Below are positions 21,068 through 30,307 of a DNA stretch of 64,000 nucleotides, in pieces. The position numbers were made by a program, and so were the translations under genes. Position 1 is the stretch's first letter. The number at the start of each line of letters is the position of its first letter. The stretch spans positions 1-64,000 of the forward strand of contig CANNBP010000021.1 in assembly GCA_947502885.1 (NCBI GenBank). Direction: 5' to 3'. Source of the DNA: an uncultured Aquimarina sp. GTDB taxonomy: Bacteria; Bacteroidota; Bacteroidia; Flavobacteriales; Flavobacteriaceae. The notes beneath the pieces were generated by a model. It did no database searches. It had not been told where the DNA came from and was given only the letters and a program-made list of their open reading frames with translations.

Positions 21068-21364
21068 TTTTGACCCCATCTAACCGTAACAAAATAGTAT
21101 CTAAATAATTAGAGAAGGAACTAAAACTTTCTAATAACTTTGAGTTTTTCTAATATGTTAGTATCTTAGTCAAAGAATAATGCTATTTGTATTTTAGAAT
21201 AAGGGTGTTATTGCTTGCTTATTTTTTAAACTATTTGGGTTTAAAATGCACTAACGACAGTGATTTTCTATTTTTTTAGAAATGATAAAATCCAAAAACA
21301 AGAAATAACAACCTCTATTTGAGAATCGATTGGTAATTGTAAGACAAATAAAAAAGCTCACACA

Positions 21365-23449
21365 ATGTCAACACATGATAACCTGCCTAAGGCAGATGGA
21401 AACAAAGAGAATAAGACCGAAACTTTAGAAGTAAACGCTGAAGTTGAGAATGTAGAAAACAAAGTACCAGAGGCTCAGGAAGACTCAACAAATGAAACTC
21501 CAGCTCAAACAGAGATTTCTTCTACCGACCAAGAAAAGACCAAAGAAGAAGCGTCAACAGTTGTAAATCCTCAAATTACTGATGCTGTAGAGAATCAAGA
21601 AAAACCCAAAGACGAATCTCAAGATTTGGGTGTTGCTTCTTCTAACTCTGAAAAGGGTGATCAAATTCAAGATCAGATGGACGAGGCTGTTGCAGAACAT
21701 AGTGAAGACGAAAGTACAATAGAGCGTCATAGCATTGAAAAAAAGGATTATCATGCTATGAGTAAAGAAGAATTGGTCAAAGAACTACGTGATTTGGTCA
21801 AAAATGAGAAGATACAGGTCATAAGAGAGCATGTTGATGAAATAAAAACCGAATTCAATCAAAAATTTAATGAAGAAGAAGAACAGAAGAAAGAAGAATT
21901 TTTGGCAGAAGGTGGCGATGTAATTGATTTTTACTATTCTACTCCCCTAAAGAAAGAATTTAATTCTGTTTATTTTGATTATAAAGAAAAGCGTAATGCG
22001 TATTATCAAAATCTAAAAAAAGATCTTCAGGAAAACTTAAAAAGAAGGTTAGAATTAATCGAAGAATTAAAAGGACTACTTAACGTAGACGAGAATATTA
22101 ATACTACTTATAACCACTTTAAGAGTATACAAGAAAGATGGCGTAATGCAGGAGCGATTCCTAGAGATAAGTACAATACAGTATGGAATACCTATCACCA
22201 TCATACCGAAAACTTTTATGATTTCTTACACCTTAATAGAGAATTTAGAGATCTAGATTTTAAACATAATCTAGATCAAAAGCTTAAAATCATAGAGCGT
22301 GCAACAGAATTAGCACAAGAAACCGATGTTAATAGAGCATTTAGAGAACTACAGCAGCTTCATAAAATGTGGAAAGAAGATTTAGGGCCTGTAGAAAAGG
22401 AATACAGAGAACCGATCTGGCAAAAATTTAGTTTATTAACTAAACAAATTCATGAAAATCGTCAAAATTATTTCAAAGATTTAGACAAAATTTATGAGCA
22501 AAACCTTGAGGTCAAAAAAGAGATCATCACTAAAATTGTAAGCGTTGCGCAAGATCAACCTAAAAATCATAGCGGTTGGCAACAAAAAATTAAAGAAATT
22601 GAAGCCTTAAGAGAAGAGTTTTTCAAAGCGGGTAAAGTTCCTTCTAATGTAAATGAACAAATTTGGAGCGAGTTTAAAACGGCTGTTCGAAATTTTAATC
22701 ATAGTAAAAATGATTTCTACAAAAGCCTTAAAAAAGATCAGTTTGAGAATCTAAACAAAAAAATGGAATTAATCCAGATTGCCGAAAGCAATAAGGATAG
22801 TGATGATTTTAATGTTGTTACTCCACTCATGAAAAAGATTCAGTCTGACTGGAAAAAAATTGGACATGTCCCTAGAAAAGACAGTGATAAAATCTGGAAA
22901 AGGTTTAAAGAAGCCTGTAATTCTTACTTTGACAGATTGCATGCCGAAAGAGACGAAGCTAATAAAGAAGAAATAGTCGCTCTAGAAAACAAACAGGCAC
23001 ACATCGCACAATTAAAAGAACTTAAGCTTTCTGGTGAGCCAGAAACAGATCTTAAAACGATAAAAGATAATATTGCTTTATGGAAAACTTTGGGGCGTGT
23101 TCCTTATAAAAGTAAAAATATCGACAACGACTATAACAAGTTATTAGATGGTCTTTTTGAGCAGCTTAATTTGAGTCGTAAAGAATCAGAGCTTATTAAG
23201 TATGAAAACAAGCTTAATACTTTATCGAATCAAACTGATGATCGTGCGCTTAGAAATGAACAGAATTTTATTCGCAAAAAGATTGAAGAGGTACATGGTG
23301 AAATTCGCCAATTAGAAAATAACCTTCAATTTTTCAAACATGCCAAAGATGACAATCCAATGGTTCTCGATGTGCAAAAGAATATTGCAAAACATAGAGA
23401 AAATCTAGAGGTATGGAAAGAAAAGCTTAAAAAAATAAAGCAACTTTAA
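21365..23449 (+). CDS. DUF349 repeat protein
   Basis: The 694-residue protein has an acidic, Glu/Lys/Thr-rich disordered head (about 1-130) followed by several charged helical DUF349 repeats, each with a W and RDK or RK pair (for example ERWRNAGAIPRDKYNTVW and SDWKKIGHVPRKDSDKIW). The biochemical role of DUF349 proteins is not settled. No signal peptide or membrane helix is present, so it is cytoplasmic. The ATG at 21365 follows a 297-base gap in which I see no clear regulatory site. A methyltransferase gene starts 4 bases after its stop. Confidence 0.88.
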   Translation: MSTHDNLPKADGNKENKTETLEVNAEVENVENKVPEAQEDSTNETPAQTEISSTDQEKTKEEASTVVNPQITDAVENQEKPKDESQDLGVASSNSEKGDQIQDQMDEAVAEHSEDESTIERHSIEKKDYHAMSKEELVKELRDLVKNEKIQVIREHVDEIKTEFNQKFNEEEEQKKEEFLAEGGDVIDFYYSTPLKKEFNSVYFDYKEKRNAYYQNLKKDLQENLKRRLELIEELKGLLNVDENINTTYNHFKSIQERWRNAGAIPRDKYNTVWNTYHHHTENFYDFLHLNREFRDLDFKHNLDQKLKIIERATELAQETDVNRAFRELQQLHKMWKEDLGPVEKEYREPIWQKFSLLTKQIHENRQNYFKDLDKIYEQNLEVKKEIITKIVSVAQDQPKNHSGWQQKIKEIEALREEFFKAGKVPSNVNEQIWSEFKTAVRNFNHSKNDFYKSLKKDQFENLNKKMELIQIAESNKDSDDFNVVTPLMKKIQSDWKKIGHVPRKDSDKIWKRFKEACNSYFDRLHAERDEANKEEIVALENKQAHIAQLKELKLSGEPETDLKTIKDNIALWKTLGRVPYKSKNIDNDYNKLLDGLFEQLNLSRKESELIKYENKLNTLSNQTDDRALRNEQNFIRKKIEEVHGEIRQLENNLQFFKHAKDDNPMVLDVQKNIAKHRENLEVWKEKLKKIKQL

Positions 23450-23453
23450 ACGC

Positions 23454-24086
23454 ATGCGATGCTCTCTATGTATTTCAGAAGTCGTAGTATTTTCTGAAGT
23501 AAAAGAGAGAACTTATTATAAATGTATTCAATGTGAGGGAATCATGCTAGATCCCTCACATTTTCTTTCTGCCAATAGAGAAAAAGATCGCTATGATTTA
23601 CATCAAAATGATGTTAATGATCTAGGCTATCAACAGTCTGTAAGTCCTATTGTAAACGAAATACTAAAACGGCATACATATACCGATAATGGATTGGATT
23701 TTGGTTCTGGAAAAGCCCCTATCATCACACATTTACTTCAAGATAAATCTTATAATATCACTCCCTATGATCCTTTCTTTAATCCAGATGATTCTGCTCT
23801 AGAAAAGAAATATGAGTATATTATTTGTTGTGAAGTCATAGAGCATTTTTATACCCCTAGTAAAGAATTTGAAATATTGCAATCCATGTTAGCTTCTTAC
23901 GGAACATTGTATTGTAAAACCAAAATCTACAACCCTTCAATTGATTTTGACTCATGGTGGTACAAAAATGATCCAACTCATGTTTTCTTTTATTCAAATA
24001 AAACTATAGAATGGATAAAAGATCATTTTAAGTATGATAGTATCATTATACAAAACGATTTAATCATACTTAAGAAAGGGAAATAA
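23454..24086 (+). CDS. Class I SAM-dependent methyltransferase with zinc-ribbon head
   Basis: The 210-residue protein begins with two CxxC pairs (CSLC and CIQC, about 3-27) that likely bind zinc. A Rossmann methyltransferase follows with the SAM loop LDFGSGKAP (about 82-90) and the motif IICCEVIEHFYTP. It is closest to the methyltransferase domain 11/23 type found in Bacteroidota. The substrate is unknown. It starts 4 bases after the DUF349 stop, so the two are likely co-transcribed. The next gene is convergent. Confidence 0.85.
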   Translation: MRCSLCISEVVVFSEVKERTYYKCIQCEGIMLDPSHFLSANREKDRYDLHQNDVNDLGYQQSVSPIVNEILKRHTYTDNGLDFGSGKAPIITHLLQDKSYNITPYDPFFNPDDSALEKKYEYIICCEVIEHFYTPSKEFEILQSMLASYGTLYCKTKIYNPSIDFDSWWYKNDPTHVFFYSNKTIEWIKDHFKYDSIIIQNDLIILKKGK

Positions 24087-24155
24087 AGTAAATCTTTCTT
24101 TTCTTAAAGTCATACTTTAAACTAAACAACACTAAGGACTCGCTTAATATTATAT

Positions 24156-24536
24156 TCATTGTAAAGATTTAAAGTTCATATACTCCTGCCATGTGACTAA
24201 AACAAATTTTTGTTTATTATTTTCTTTTACCTCTAAAAACCCATACTCATAACAAAACAAATAGACTTGTCCCTTCTTATTTTTCCAATAGTGGGTAAAA
24301 TAATTGGGATTAAACCCTTCAGAAATTAGTTTTTCTTTACGAATGGTAGACAAACCTGATTTATTATATGATTTTAAAAGTTTTCGATTCGTTTTTAGTT
24401 GCTTATCTATCGTGTAATACAATGTTTCTTCTAATTTACGTTTTTGGTATTGATGTGCAGACTTACAATAGACAGAACAATATTTCTTATCTGTCCTTCC
24501 GGTAATTTCTGCTTTGCAATAGAGGCATGTAGTCAT
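24156..24536 (-). CDS. Small zinc-ribbon protein
   Basis: The 126-residue protein starts with a CxxC...CSVYC zinc finger of the DUF2116 type (CLYCKAEITGRTDKKYCSVYC, with the second part shorter). A basic helix follows, then a beta-rich C-terminal part (YEYGFLEVKENNKQKFVLVTW). Zinc ribbons of this type suggest nucleic acid or protein binding, but function is unknown. It is the only minus-strand host gene between 13404 and the window end. It is divergent from the tyrosine recombinase gene, whose start is 132 bases away. Confidence 0.78.
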   Translation of the reverse strand: MTTCLYCKAEITGRTDKKYCSVYCKSAHQYQKRKLEETLYYTIDKQLKTNRKLLKSYNKSGLSTIRKEKLISEGFNPNYFTHYWKNKKGQVYLFCYEYGFLEVKENNKQKFVLVTWQEYMNFKSLQ

Positions 24537-24668
24537 TTCAATCTAACAAAATATTATACGAATATTATTCGACTAATATACTTTTATATTTTAAATATCA
24601 CCCATGTTTGTATTGTGCAACCAACAAAACATATCACTTTAAAGCATTTATTAATCAATAACCAAAAA

Positions 24669-25742
24669 ATGATTGGGATACAATTTCATCCCGATAAGAT
24701 AATTCAAGCATTAATAAAAGAGCTTCAAAACCCTAGGTGGAGTAAAGAGTTTTCAATGGTATGTATTGTAAATAGTAAAGAAAACCTAGATCAAATTTTT
24801 GAGAGATTCAGAGGAGTCGCTTGGGTAAATGGAAATTCTTTTTTTAAAGAAAAGGCTATACGAGACAATAAACCTATAGATATTAACTGGTATCGTAACC
24901 GAAATAGCACAGTTTCTTATAAGCATGTTCCTGAAAAATTTCTAGAAAAACTTGAACTTAAAAGATACTCATTAAATACCTGTAAAACTTATATTTCTCA
25001 ATTTGAAAAATTCATCAATCATTATCCAGATCAAGAGATTGTAACATTATCCGAACAAGAAGTTAGGGAGTATTTAAAATATCTTATTCAACAAAACAAA
25101 TCCAATAGCTACGTTAATCAAGCGATTAACAGTATAAAGTTTTATTATGAAGTGGTTATGGGAATGCCAAATCGTTTTTATAGTATAGAACGACCTAGAA
25201 AAGAGAAAAAACTCCCTAGTATATTAGCAAAAGAAGATATCTTAAGAATGATTGATCTTACTAAAAACATAAAGCATAAATGTATTATTAGCTTGCTCTA
25301 CTCTTCTGGATTGCGCAGAGGTGAATTATTAGATTTACAACTCACCGATATTGATAGTAAAAGTATGCTTATCAAAATACGGCAGGCTAAGGGAAATAAG
25401 GATAGATATACAATTCTTAATCAATCTGTTCTCAAGAATCTTAGAAAATACTACAAAATATATCGACCAAAACTATATTTGTTTGAATCCATAGAGCCTG
25501 AAAGAAAATTTAGTGCTACCAGTGTTCTAAAAATTGTAACTCTAGCCGCTAAAAAAGCTAAGATTAATCAATCAGTACATCCACATATGTTAAGGCATAG
25601 TTTTGCGACTCATCTTTTGGAAGAAGGAGTTGATTTAAGGTATATTCAAGTCTTATTAGGGCACCAATCTAGTAAAACAACCGAAATTTACACCCATGTT
25701 GCTATAAAGAAATTTAAAAATGTAAAAGATTTACTAATTTAG
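24669..25742 (+). CDS. Tyrosine recombinase (XerC/XerD-like, integrase family)
   Basis: The 357-residue recombinase has all six catalytic positions visible: Arg 216 (SSGLRRGEL), Lys 241 (QAKGNKDR), His 306 and Arg 309 (HPHMLRHSFATHLLE), His 332 (LLGHQSSKTT) and Tyr 341 (IYTHV). The SAM-like core-binding domain spans about 90-170. An extra N-terminal region of about 85 residues precedes it. The Lys-to-His spacing is 65 residues, near XerD (72) and far from IntI1 (106), so the integron-specific insert is missing. The ATG at 24669 avoids overlap with the divergent gene. The attC-like array begins 2.2 kb downstream in the same orientation, so it is the best candidate driver in the window, but this is unproven. 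Confidence 0.9.
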   Translation: MIGIQFHPDKIIQALIKELQNPRWSKEFSMVCIVNSKENLDQIFERFRGVAWVNGNSFFKEKAIRDNKPIDINWYRNRNSTVSYKHVPEKFLEKLELKRYSLNTCKTYISQFEKFINHYPDQEIVTLSEQEVREYLKYLIQQNKSNSYVNQAINSIKFYYEVVMGMPNRFYSIERPRKEKKLPSILAKEDILRMIDLTKNIKHKCIISLLYSSGLRRGELLDLQLTDIDSKSMLIKIRQAKGNKDRYTILNQSVLKNLRKYYKIYRPKLYLFESIEPERKFSATSVLKIVTLAAKKAKINQSVHPHMLRHSFATHLLEEGVDLRYIQVLLGHQSSKTTEIYTHVAIKKFKNVKDLLI

Positions 25743-25787
25743 CTACTCACATAACAGATATATAGTTACTATGGTAACTATATTCAA

Positions 25788-26915
25788 TTGTTAGCAAACA
25801 TTCAGAAACCTACATTGGATATCATTAATAACATAATACCAATACTTTTCATTTTAGGACTAATACAAGGTTTAGTTTCTGGTGTTTTATTAATCTTGCT
25901 AAATCGAAAAGAAAATCGTTCAACTCTATTTCTTGGGATTTTTATCCTTGCTTTTTCAATAGACTATATCGCACCTATTTCAGGACTTTTAAATATCACT
26001 ATACATTACCCACAATTAAATTTTCTGTTCGATTTTCGGTGGCTAATGTTCCCACTCTTCTATATCTATGTGAGGCAAGTTTCTATATTACCAAGATCTA
26101 GAACCGTGTATTATTATCTTATTCCCTGGATAGTAATGTTTACTATTAGTTTGTTTACTTATTTTAATACACTCAATGCAATTGAGAAATTATGGAATTC
26201 TTCTTGGTTTATGTTCTTTTACTATAGGGGAAGTACTGTCTTTGATCTATTTATGGCAATAAAAATAATCTTGTTCATTAACAAGCATACAGTAGAAACT
26301 AGAAATCAATACTCCTCTACAAAACTGAAAGAACTAAAATGGGCAAAACTTTTTGTGTTAAGTGGCATTATTTTTATACTGACTATGAACATTCGTCTAA
26401 TAGTTAAAGATTTTTACCTCGATTTATTTGAAGCAATAGTTAATGTCGGTTTTCTTTATTGGGTTTCAATGCATGGCATTCGTCAACAAAATGTACTGTC
26501 GTTAATTTCAGGAAAAAATATTGACACTGCTCCAATTAAGAGTAAAACAAAAACTTCGGATACCACAAGTAAACAGGAGGATATTGCTATACTTGATAAA
26601 GTAGAACAATATATTACTAAACAAAAAGCATTTTTAATATCTGGTTTAACAATTGCCGATGTTTCTAAAAGTATTAACGAACATCCAAAACGTGTTTCTT
26701 TAGCAATTAACGCTGTTACCAAAAAGACTTTTAAGTCCTATATAAATAGCTTTAGAATTACAGAAGCAAAGCGACTACTTCAAGATAAATCAACAGCAAA
26801 CTACAGTATTGAAGGCATTGGTTCAGAGGCTGGTTTTCAAAGTAAAAGTGCATTTTATGATGCTTTTAAAAAGGAAACAGGCATTACTCCTTCTAGTTAT
26901 AAAAACCAAAATTAA
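25788..26915 (+). CDS. Membrane-bound AraC-family regulator
   Basis: The 375-residue protein has seven or so membrane helices in its first 230 residues, a polar linker, and a C-terminal AraC-type helix-turn-helix domain (IADVSKSINEHPKRVSLAIN and SIEGIGSEAGFQSKSAFY...KKETGITPSSYK). Regulators with this layout are common in Flavobacteriia and are thought to sense signals at the membrane. The frame opens with TTG at 25788; the nearby ATG at 25771 runs into a stop. It follows the recombinase after 45 bases. A link to control of the array is possible but only positional. Confidence 0.87.
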   Translation: MLANIQKPTLDIINNIIPILFILGLIQGLVSGVLLILLNRKENRSTLFLGIFILAFSIDYIAPISGLLNITIHYPQLNFLFDFRWLMFPLFYIYVRQVSILPRSRTVYYYLIPWIVMFTISLFTYFNTLNAIEKLWNSSWFMFFYYRGSTVFDLFMAIKIILFINKHTVETRNQYSSTKLKELKWAKLFVLSGIIFILTMNIRLIVKDFYLDLFEAIVNVGFLYWVSMHGIRQQNVLSLISGKNIDTAPIKSKTKTSDTTSKQEDIAILDKVEQYITKQKAFLISGLTIADVSKSINEHPKRVSLAINAVTKKTFKSYINSFRITEAKRLLQDKSTANYSIEGIGSEAGFQSKSAFYDAFKKETGITPSSYKNQN

Positions 26916-27083
26916 TAAGTTGCAGTTTAATAGTAATTCTTAACAGTTAATCTAATTTTTAATTTAAAACTAAATAATTCCTCCGGAAATCGGATTCTAG
27001 GATTTAATGTGCCTCAGTTTTTGATTATTTCTAATTCGTTTGTAGACATTTGCAAAAAAATTAAAATATATAATATAAAATCA

Positions 27084-27827
27084 ATGAAAATTAGAAATTT
27101 ATTTAAAGTAACGCTATTATGTCTTTTTGTAATGACATTTGGAAGTTGTTCTAGTGATGATGATATTCCAGCTCCAGATGATAGAAGTTTTATAACAGAT
27201 GCCACTATCGATTTTTTTATAAATAGAGACGCAACTGTAAATATTATTGTGACTGGTAGATTTACTGACACGGATATCAATTCAGGTGTAATAAGACGTG
27301 GCTTTGTTTATGGAACTACATCTAATCCAGAAGTAAATGCAAACAATACCGTACCAGCTACCGGCTCTACTAATGATAGTGAAATTGGAACATTTTATAA
27401 CTTAGATGCTGGACAAACTATTTTTGTTCGAGGCTTTTTTGAGTATGCCGATGGGACTTTTTTCTATGGAAATGAAATTCAGACTACTACAGATGTAGAT
27501 GCAACTAATACACGTTCTATCACAATGGTGATAGATCCAGATTTAATTTCTCAAAATTCTCAAGGGATTACACCTGAATTGAAAGTTACAGCCTTAGAAA
27601 AAGAATCACCAATAGAACTAGGATTTGAATATAGCATAAATAATGACTTCTCTAATAGCACAGTTACTTTAAAAAATATAACAGGGAATGTTGGAGTTAT
27701 TTCTTACTCTAAGCTTATTGAAGGTCTAACATCTAACACAGTCTATTATTTCAGGCCCTATGCAAAATACGCTGATGGCACAATAACTAATGGTGGTAAT
27801 AGTATACAGTCATTTACAACAAACTAA
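27084..27827 (+). CDS. Lipoprotein with fibronectin-like repeats
   Basis: The 247-residue product has a lipoprotein signal (LLCLFVMTFGSCSSDDD, Cys about 21), so it is exported and likely surface-exposed as an SSDD-type Bacteroidota lipoprotein. Two beta-rich segments follow, both with a YxxGTTSNPE or YFRPYAKYADGT pattern, typical of fibronectin type III-like adhesion or cell-surface modules. I start at the ATG at 27084, which puts the signal at the N-terminus; the longer frame from 27009 adds a non-signal stretch. A strong terminator follows. It is the last gene before the cassette array. Confidence 0.82.
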   Translation: MKIRNLFKVTLLCLFVMTFGSCSSDDDIPAPDDRSFITDATIDFFINRDATVNIIVTGRFTDTDINSGVIRRGFVYGTTSNPEVNANNTVPATGSTNDSEIGTFYNLDAGQTIFVRGFFEYADGTFFYGNEIQTTTDVDATNTRSITMVIDPDLISQNSQGITPELKVTALEKESPIELGFEYSINNDFSNSTVTLKNITGNVGVISYSKLIEGLTSNTVYYFRPYAKYADGTITNGGNSIQSFTTN

Positions 27828-27851
27828 ATAACACAATAGGTATAAAAACAG

Positions 27852-27890
27852 CTAAAAAAGCGTAAGTCTTAAAGATTTACGCTTTTTTAG
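27852..27890 (+). terminator. Terminator between the lipoprotein gene and the cassette array
   Basis: Perfect 14-base arms CTAAAAAAGCGTAA and TTACGCTTTTTTAG enclose an 11-base centre. The T run gives a plus-strand intrinsic terminator. It marks the right end of the conventional chromosome before the array begins at 27937. Confidence 0.8.
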
Positions 27891-27936
27891 TATACATTTT
27901 TTTTCGATTCCATTAATTAAGTTAAAAAAAACGCTT

Positions 27937-28067
27937 GCTAACAACGTGTATAATTCATTGCTAGTAAGTGTCTGCTTGCGAAAGTCCGCTAGGACTTTCT
28001 ATCTGTGATTTATTTGCTAATTTTAATGCTTAAACCACGCAACGCAATTATACACAAAACCGTTAGC
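27937..28067 (+). repeat. attC-like site 1 (leftmost)
   Basis: R'' GCTAAC (27937) and R' GTTAGC (28062) bound it. The arms ACGTGTATAATT and AATTATACAC pair. This is the first site of the array; no attI-like site is seen to its left. Confidence 0.8.
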
Positions 28068-28091
28068 GGTAATTCGAGGAAACAGAACTAA

Positions 28092-28664
28092 ATGAATCAA
28101 ATTTGGAACAAAATACAAACGGAAATACGTATAGTTGATGTAAAATCTGGACAATCATTTAATCAACCTGCTAACGATTCAGAAATAAACTTGCTTAAGT
28201 CATTATTTGAGAATGACATTCCAACAGAATTTATCCAATACTTAAAGGTATTTAATGGACAATCACATAGTAACTTTGAAATCCAACCTTTTAGTTATTA
28301 TTCTTTCATACCCGTAAATGAAATAATTGACTTAGTAAAAATGCAAAACAAATTATGGGAAAATGAAGAAAAAATAGAGTGGATAACCGAAAACAAAATA
28401 CAGCCAAAAATTTGGGATAAAAACTGGCTTCCAATTGCTAGTGAAAGTACGTGCTATTTGATAATAGACTTAAATCCTGGAAAAAATGGTGTTTATGGAC
28501 AAGTTTTCCAGTTAATTTCAGGAATGGACTATGAACAAGACAATGTCGTCTTGGCTAATTCCTTCTTTGATTTTAGCACACAATTACTTAATAAACTAAT
28601 TGAGAAAGACTATGAAATCGAAGAAGATGAGCCTGTACTAATTTTCAATGATGATTGGATATAA
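28092..28664 (+). CDS. SMI1/KNR4-family protein (cassette gene)
   Basis: The 190-residue protein has the SMI1/KNR4 pattern: W near the N-terminus (NQIWNKIQ), a helix NLLKSLFENDIPTEFIQYLKVFNGQS, and an acidic tail. In bacteria this superfamily is rich in immunity proteins of toxin systems, so an antitoxin-like role is plausible but not shown. It has no signal peptide. Its ATG lies 25 bases after the R' box of attC-like site 1, and its stop lies 8 bases before site 2, so it fills one cassette by itself. Confidence 0.8.
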   Translation: MNQIWNKIQTEIRIVDVKSGQSFNQPANDSEINLLKSLFENDIPTEFIQYLKVFNGQSHSNFEIQPFSYYSFIPVNEIIDLVKMQNKLWENEEKIEWITENKIQPKIWDKNWLPIASESTCYLIIDLNPGKNGVYGQVFQLISGMDYEQDNVVLANSFFDFSTQLLNKLIEKDYEIEEDEPVLIFNDDWI

Positions 28665-28671
28665 AAACTAC

Positions 28672-28723
28672 ACACAACACGGTATAAATGGCATTAAAAC
28701 GACCATTTATACTCAACGTTGGC
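28672..28723 (+). repeat. attC-like site 2 (short type)
   Basis: A short site of about 52 bases. The arms GGTATAAATGG and CCATTTATAC pair around a 10-base loop. R'' ends in ACACAAC, R' is GTTGGC (28718). Confidence 0.75.
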
Positions 28724-28754
28724 AACAAGCGGAAAATCGAACTCAAATTATAAA

Positions 28755-29270
28755 ATGAAAATAAAAAAAGCCTTTTTAGAGGATATTAATAAATTAAAAA
28801 AGATATGCATTGATGCTTATTCTCTGAATTTTCATAATCATTGGAATGAAGGCGGATTAGAATGGTATTTAGATAACGAATTTAGCGACAAAAGACTCAC
28901 TTTAGATTTGACGGATAAAAATACTGAATACTATTTTATTGAACATCAAGAAAAACAAGTTGGATTTGTAAAAACCAAGATTAATACGTCTTCGGATTTC
29001 ATTCCAAATTCAGTAGAATTAGAGAAAATTTATGTTCTGCCTGAATATAAAGGAATGGGAATAGGAAAATTGGCTTTAAAAGATATAATTCAAAAAACGA
29101 AAAATAGTGGAAAGGAAAGTGTTTTTTTATGTGTAATTGACACAAATGAAAACGCAATTGCATTTTATAGAAAACTTGGGTTTGAATTCCATAGTAAAAC
29201 GACCTTAGACATTCCATATTTTAAAGAAGAATTAAAAGGAATGAATAGAATGATTAAAAATTTGAATTAA
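28755..29270 (+). CDS. GNAT-family N-acetyltransferase (cassette gene)
   Basis: The 171-residue protein is a GCN5-related acetyltransferase. The acetyl-CoA loop appears in ELEKIYVLPEYKGMGIGKLA (Q/RxxGxG/A form), followed by CVIDTNENAIAFYRKLGFE, the usual family C-terminal motif. The substrate is unknown. The ATG at 28755 is used; the longer frame from 28719 begins at the cassette boundary and adds a tail without homology. The cassette starts GTTGGCA and ends TGCCAAC. Confidence 0.88.
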   Translation: MKIKKAFLEDINKLKKICIDAYSLNFHNHWNEGGLEWYLDNEFSDKRLTLDLTDKNTEYYFIEHQEKQVGFVKTKINTSSDFIPNSVELEKIYVLPEYKGMGIGKLALKDIIQKTKNSGKESVFLCVIDTNENAIAFYRKLGFEFHSKTTLDIPYFKEELKGMNRMIKNLN

Positions 29271-29281
29271 ATAAAGTCAGT

Positions 29282-29415
29282 TGCCAACACCGTATATAAT
29301 TTATTGCTAGTTCTAGCCTACTTACGAAAATCCTCTCCGGATTTTCTATTCGGTTTGTATTTGCTAATTTAGGTGTTTAAAACACGCAACAAACCATATA
29401 CAAACACGTTGTAGC
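29282..29415 (+). repeat. attC-like site 3
   Basis: R'' TGCCAAC (29282) is the exact reverse complement of the R' start of its own cassette at 28718. R' GTTGTAGC (29408) starts the next cassette. The arms CGTATATAATT and ATATACAAACACG pair. Confidence 0.82.
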
Positions 29416-29436
29416 TAATTGAAAAAACTCAAAATA

Positions 29437-29742
29437 ATGACCAAAATAAAACCTCTAAAAGAAGTTGGAGACGAATTAGAATTTTGGAAAGGAACAAGAT
29501 TTCGACAGTATCAAATTGGACTGAATGTTACAGAAAAAGAAGATGATTACTATGAGTATATGCTTACTGAAATTCCTGGAGAAAGAGATTTTATGTTACT
29601 AACTTGTGTAAAAGGACACAAATCTGGAAGTGCATTAGCGTTAGTTAAAACATCTGCTGACAAAACTAAATTTGTGATTACAGGCAAAGCAATAAAATAC
29701 TCAATGGGAACTGAAAACACATATTTAATAGACTCTGAATAA
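29437..29742 (+). CDS. Small hypothetical protein (cassette gene)
   Basis: The 101-residue soluble protein shares a cassette with the next gene. I do not recognise a family. It is rich in Glu, Lys and Tyr, with a central FMLLTCVKGHKSGSA segment. A TTG at 29419 would start six codons earlier; I use the ATG at 29437. The next gene starts 12 bases after its stop, so the two are likely translated together and may act as a pair. Confidence 0.7.
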   Translation: MTKIKPLKEVGDELEFWKGTRFRQYQIGLNVTEKEDDYYEYMLTEIPGERDFMLLTCVKGHKSGSALALVKTSADKTKFVITGKAIKYSMGTENTYLIDSE

Positions 29743-29754
29743 AAGAACTAAACA

Positions 29755-30090
29755 ATGTCATATTCAATAAAGAAAGAAGAAATAATAAAATATGAGCCAG
29801 AACATTTAAAAACATTCAAAGTTGATTCTTATGAATGGATTGACAATTTGAATTTCACTTTAAATCCTTCGGAGTGTCTTTCGAATTATAAAGATTATAT
29901 TGAAATTGCTAAACAAATGTTTTTAGAAGCTGGTTGGTATGGAGATGGGGAAATTGAATTAATGTGGATTCCTCCTTTTGCTGTAAAAAGCGACAAAATT
30001 GAACCGAATATTGGATTAACAATTTGGCACGTTAAACAAATAGAAGATGGAATTTCTTGGATTCTTTCCCCTATTGATATTTATGAATAA
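29755..30090 (+). CDS. Small hypothetical protein, second gene of its cassette
   Basis: The 111-residue acidic soluble protein has an aromatic cluster (EAGWYGDGEIELMWIPPF) and ends TIWHVKQIEDGISWILSPI. I do not recognise a family. No signal peptide or membrane helix is present. It closes just before the R'' box TAGCTACAAC, which matches the cassette start GTTGTAGCTA. Confidence 0.7.
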   Translation: MSYSIKKEEIIKYEPEHLKTFKVDSYEWIDNLNFTLNPSECLSNYKDYIEIAKQMFLEAGWYGDGEIELMWIPPFAVKSDKIEPNIGLTIWHVKQIEDGISWILSPIDIYE

Positions 30091-30093
30091 AAC

Positions 30094-30291
30094 TAGCTAC
30101 AACAAGGGCTATAATTAATACGGGCATTAATGCTTAACCCAAATTCAGAGCTTTTAACCAAGTCCGCCAAATCTTTTGATTTGGCTTTATTAATGAAAAG
30201 ATAAAACAAAATAAAAAGTTTTGGCTAAGTGCTTAATCGAAAGTTCACTACTTTTAATTCCCATACTAATCATAACCTAGACGTTGTACAC
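30094..30291 (+). repeat. attC-like site 4 (long type)
   Basis: R'' TAGCTACAAC is the full reverse complement of the cassette start GTTGTAGCTA at 29408. R' is GTTGTACAC (about 30283). The site is about 198 bases. The internal arms include AATTAATACGGG and CCCATACTAATC, and a TTTTGATTTGGC segment shared with sites 5 and 10. Confidence 0.82.
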
Positions 30292-30307
30292 CATAAAGAC
30301 GAAACTA

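Noticed and set aside
24444..24668. N-terminal extension of the tyrosine recombinase
   Set aside because: It overlaps the start of the divergent zinc-ribbon gene and lacks conserved sequence; the ATG at 24669 fits better.
24669..25742. Calling the recombinase a canonical integron integrase (IntI)
   Set aside because: The spacing between the catalytic Lys and His lacks the IntI-specific segment, so I only list it as a candidate.
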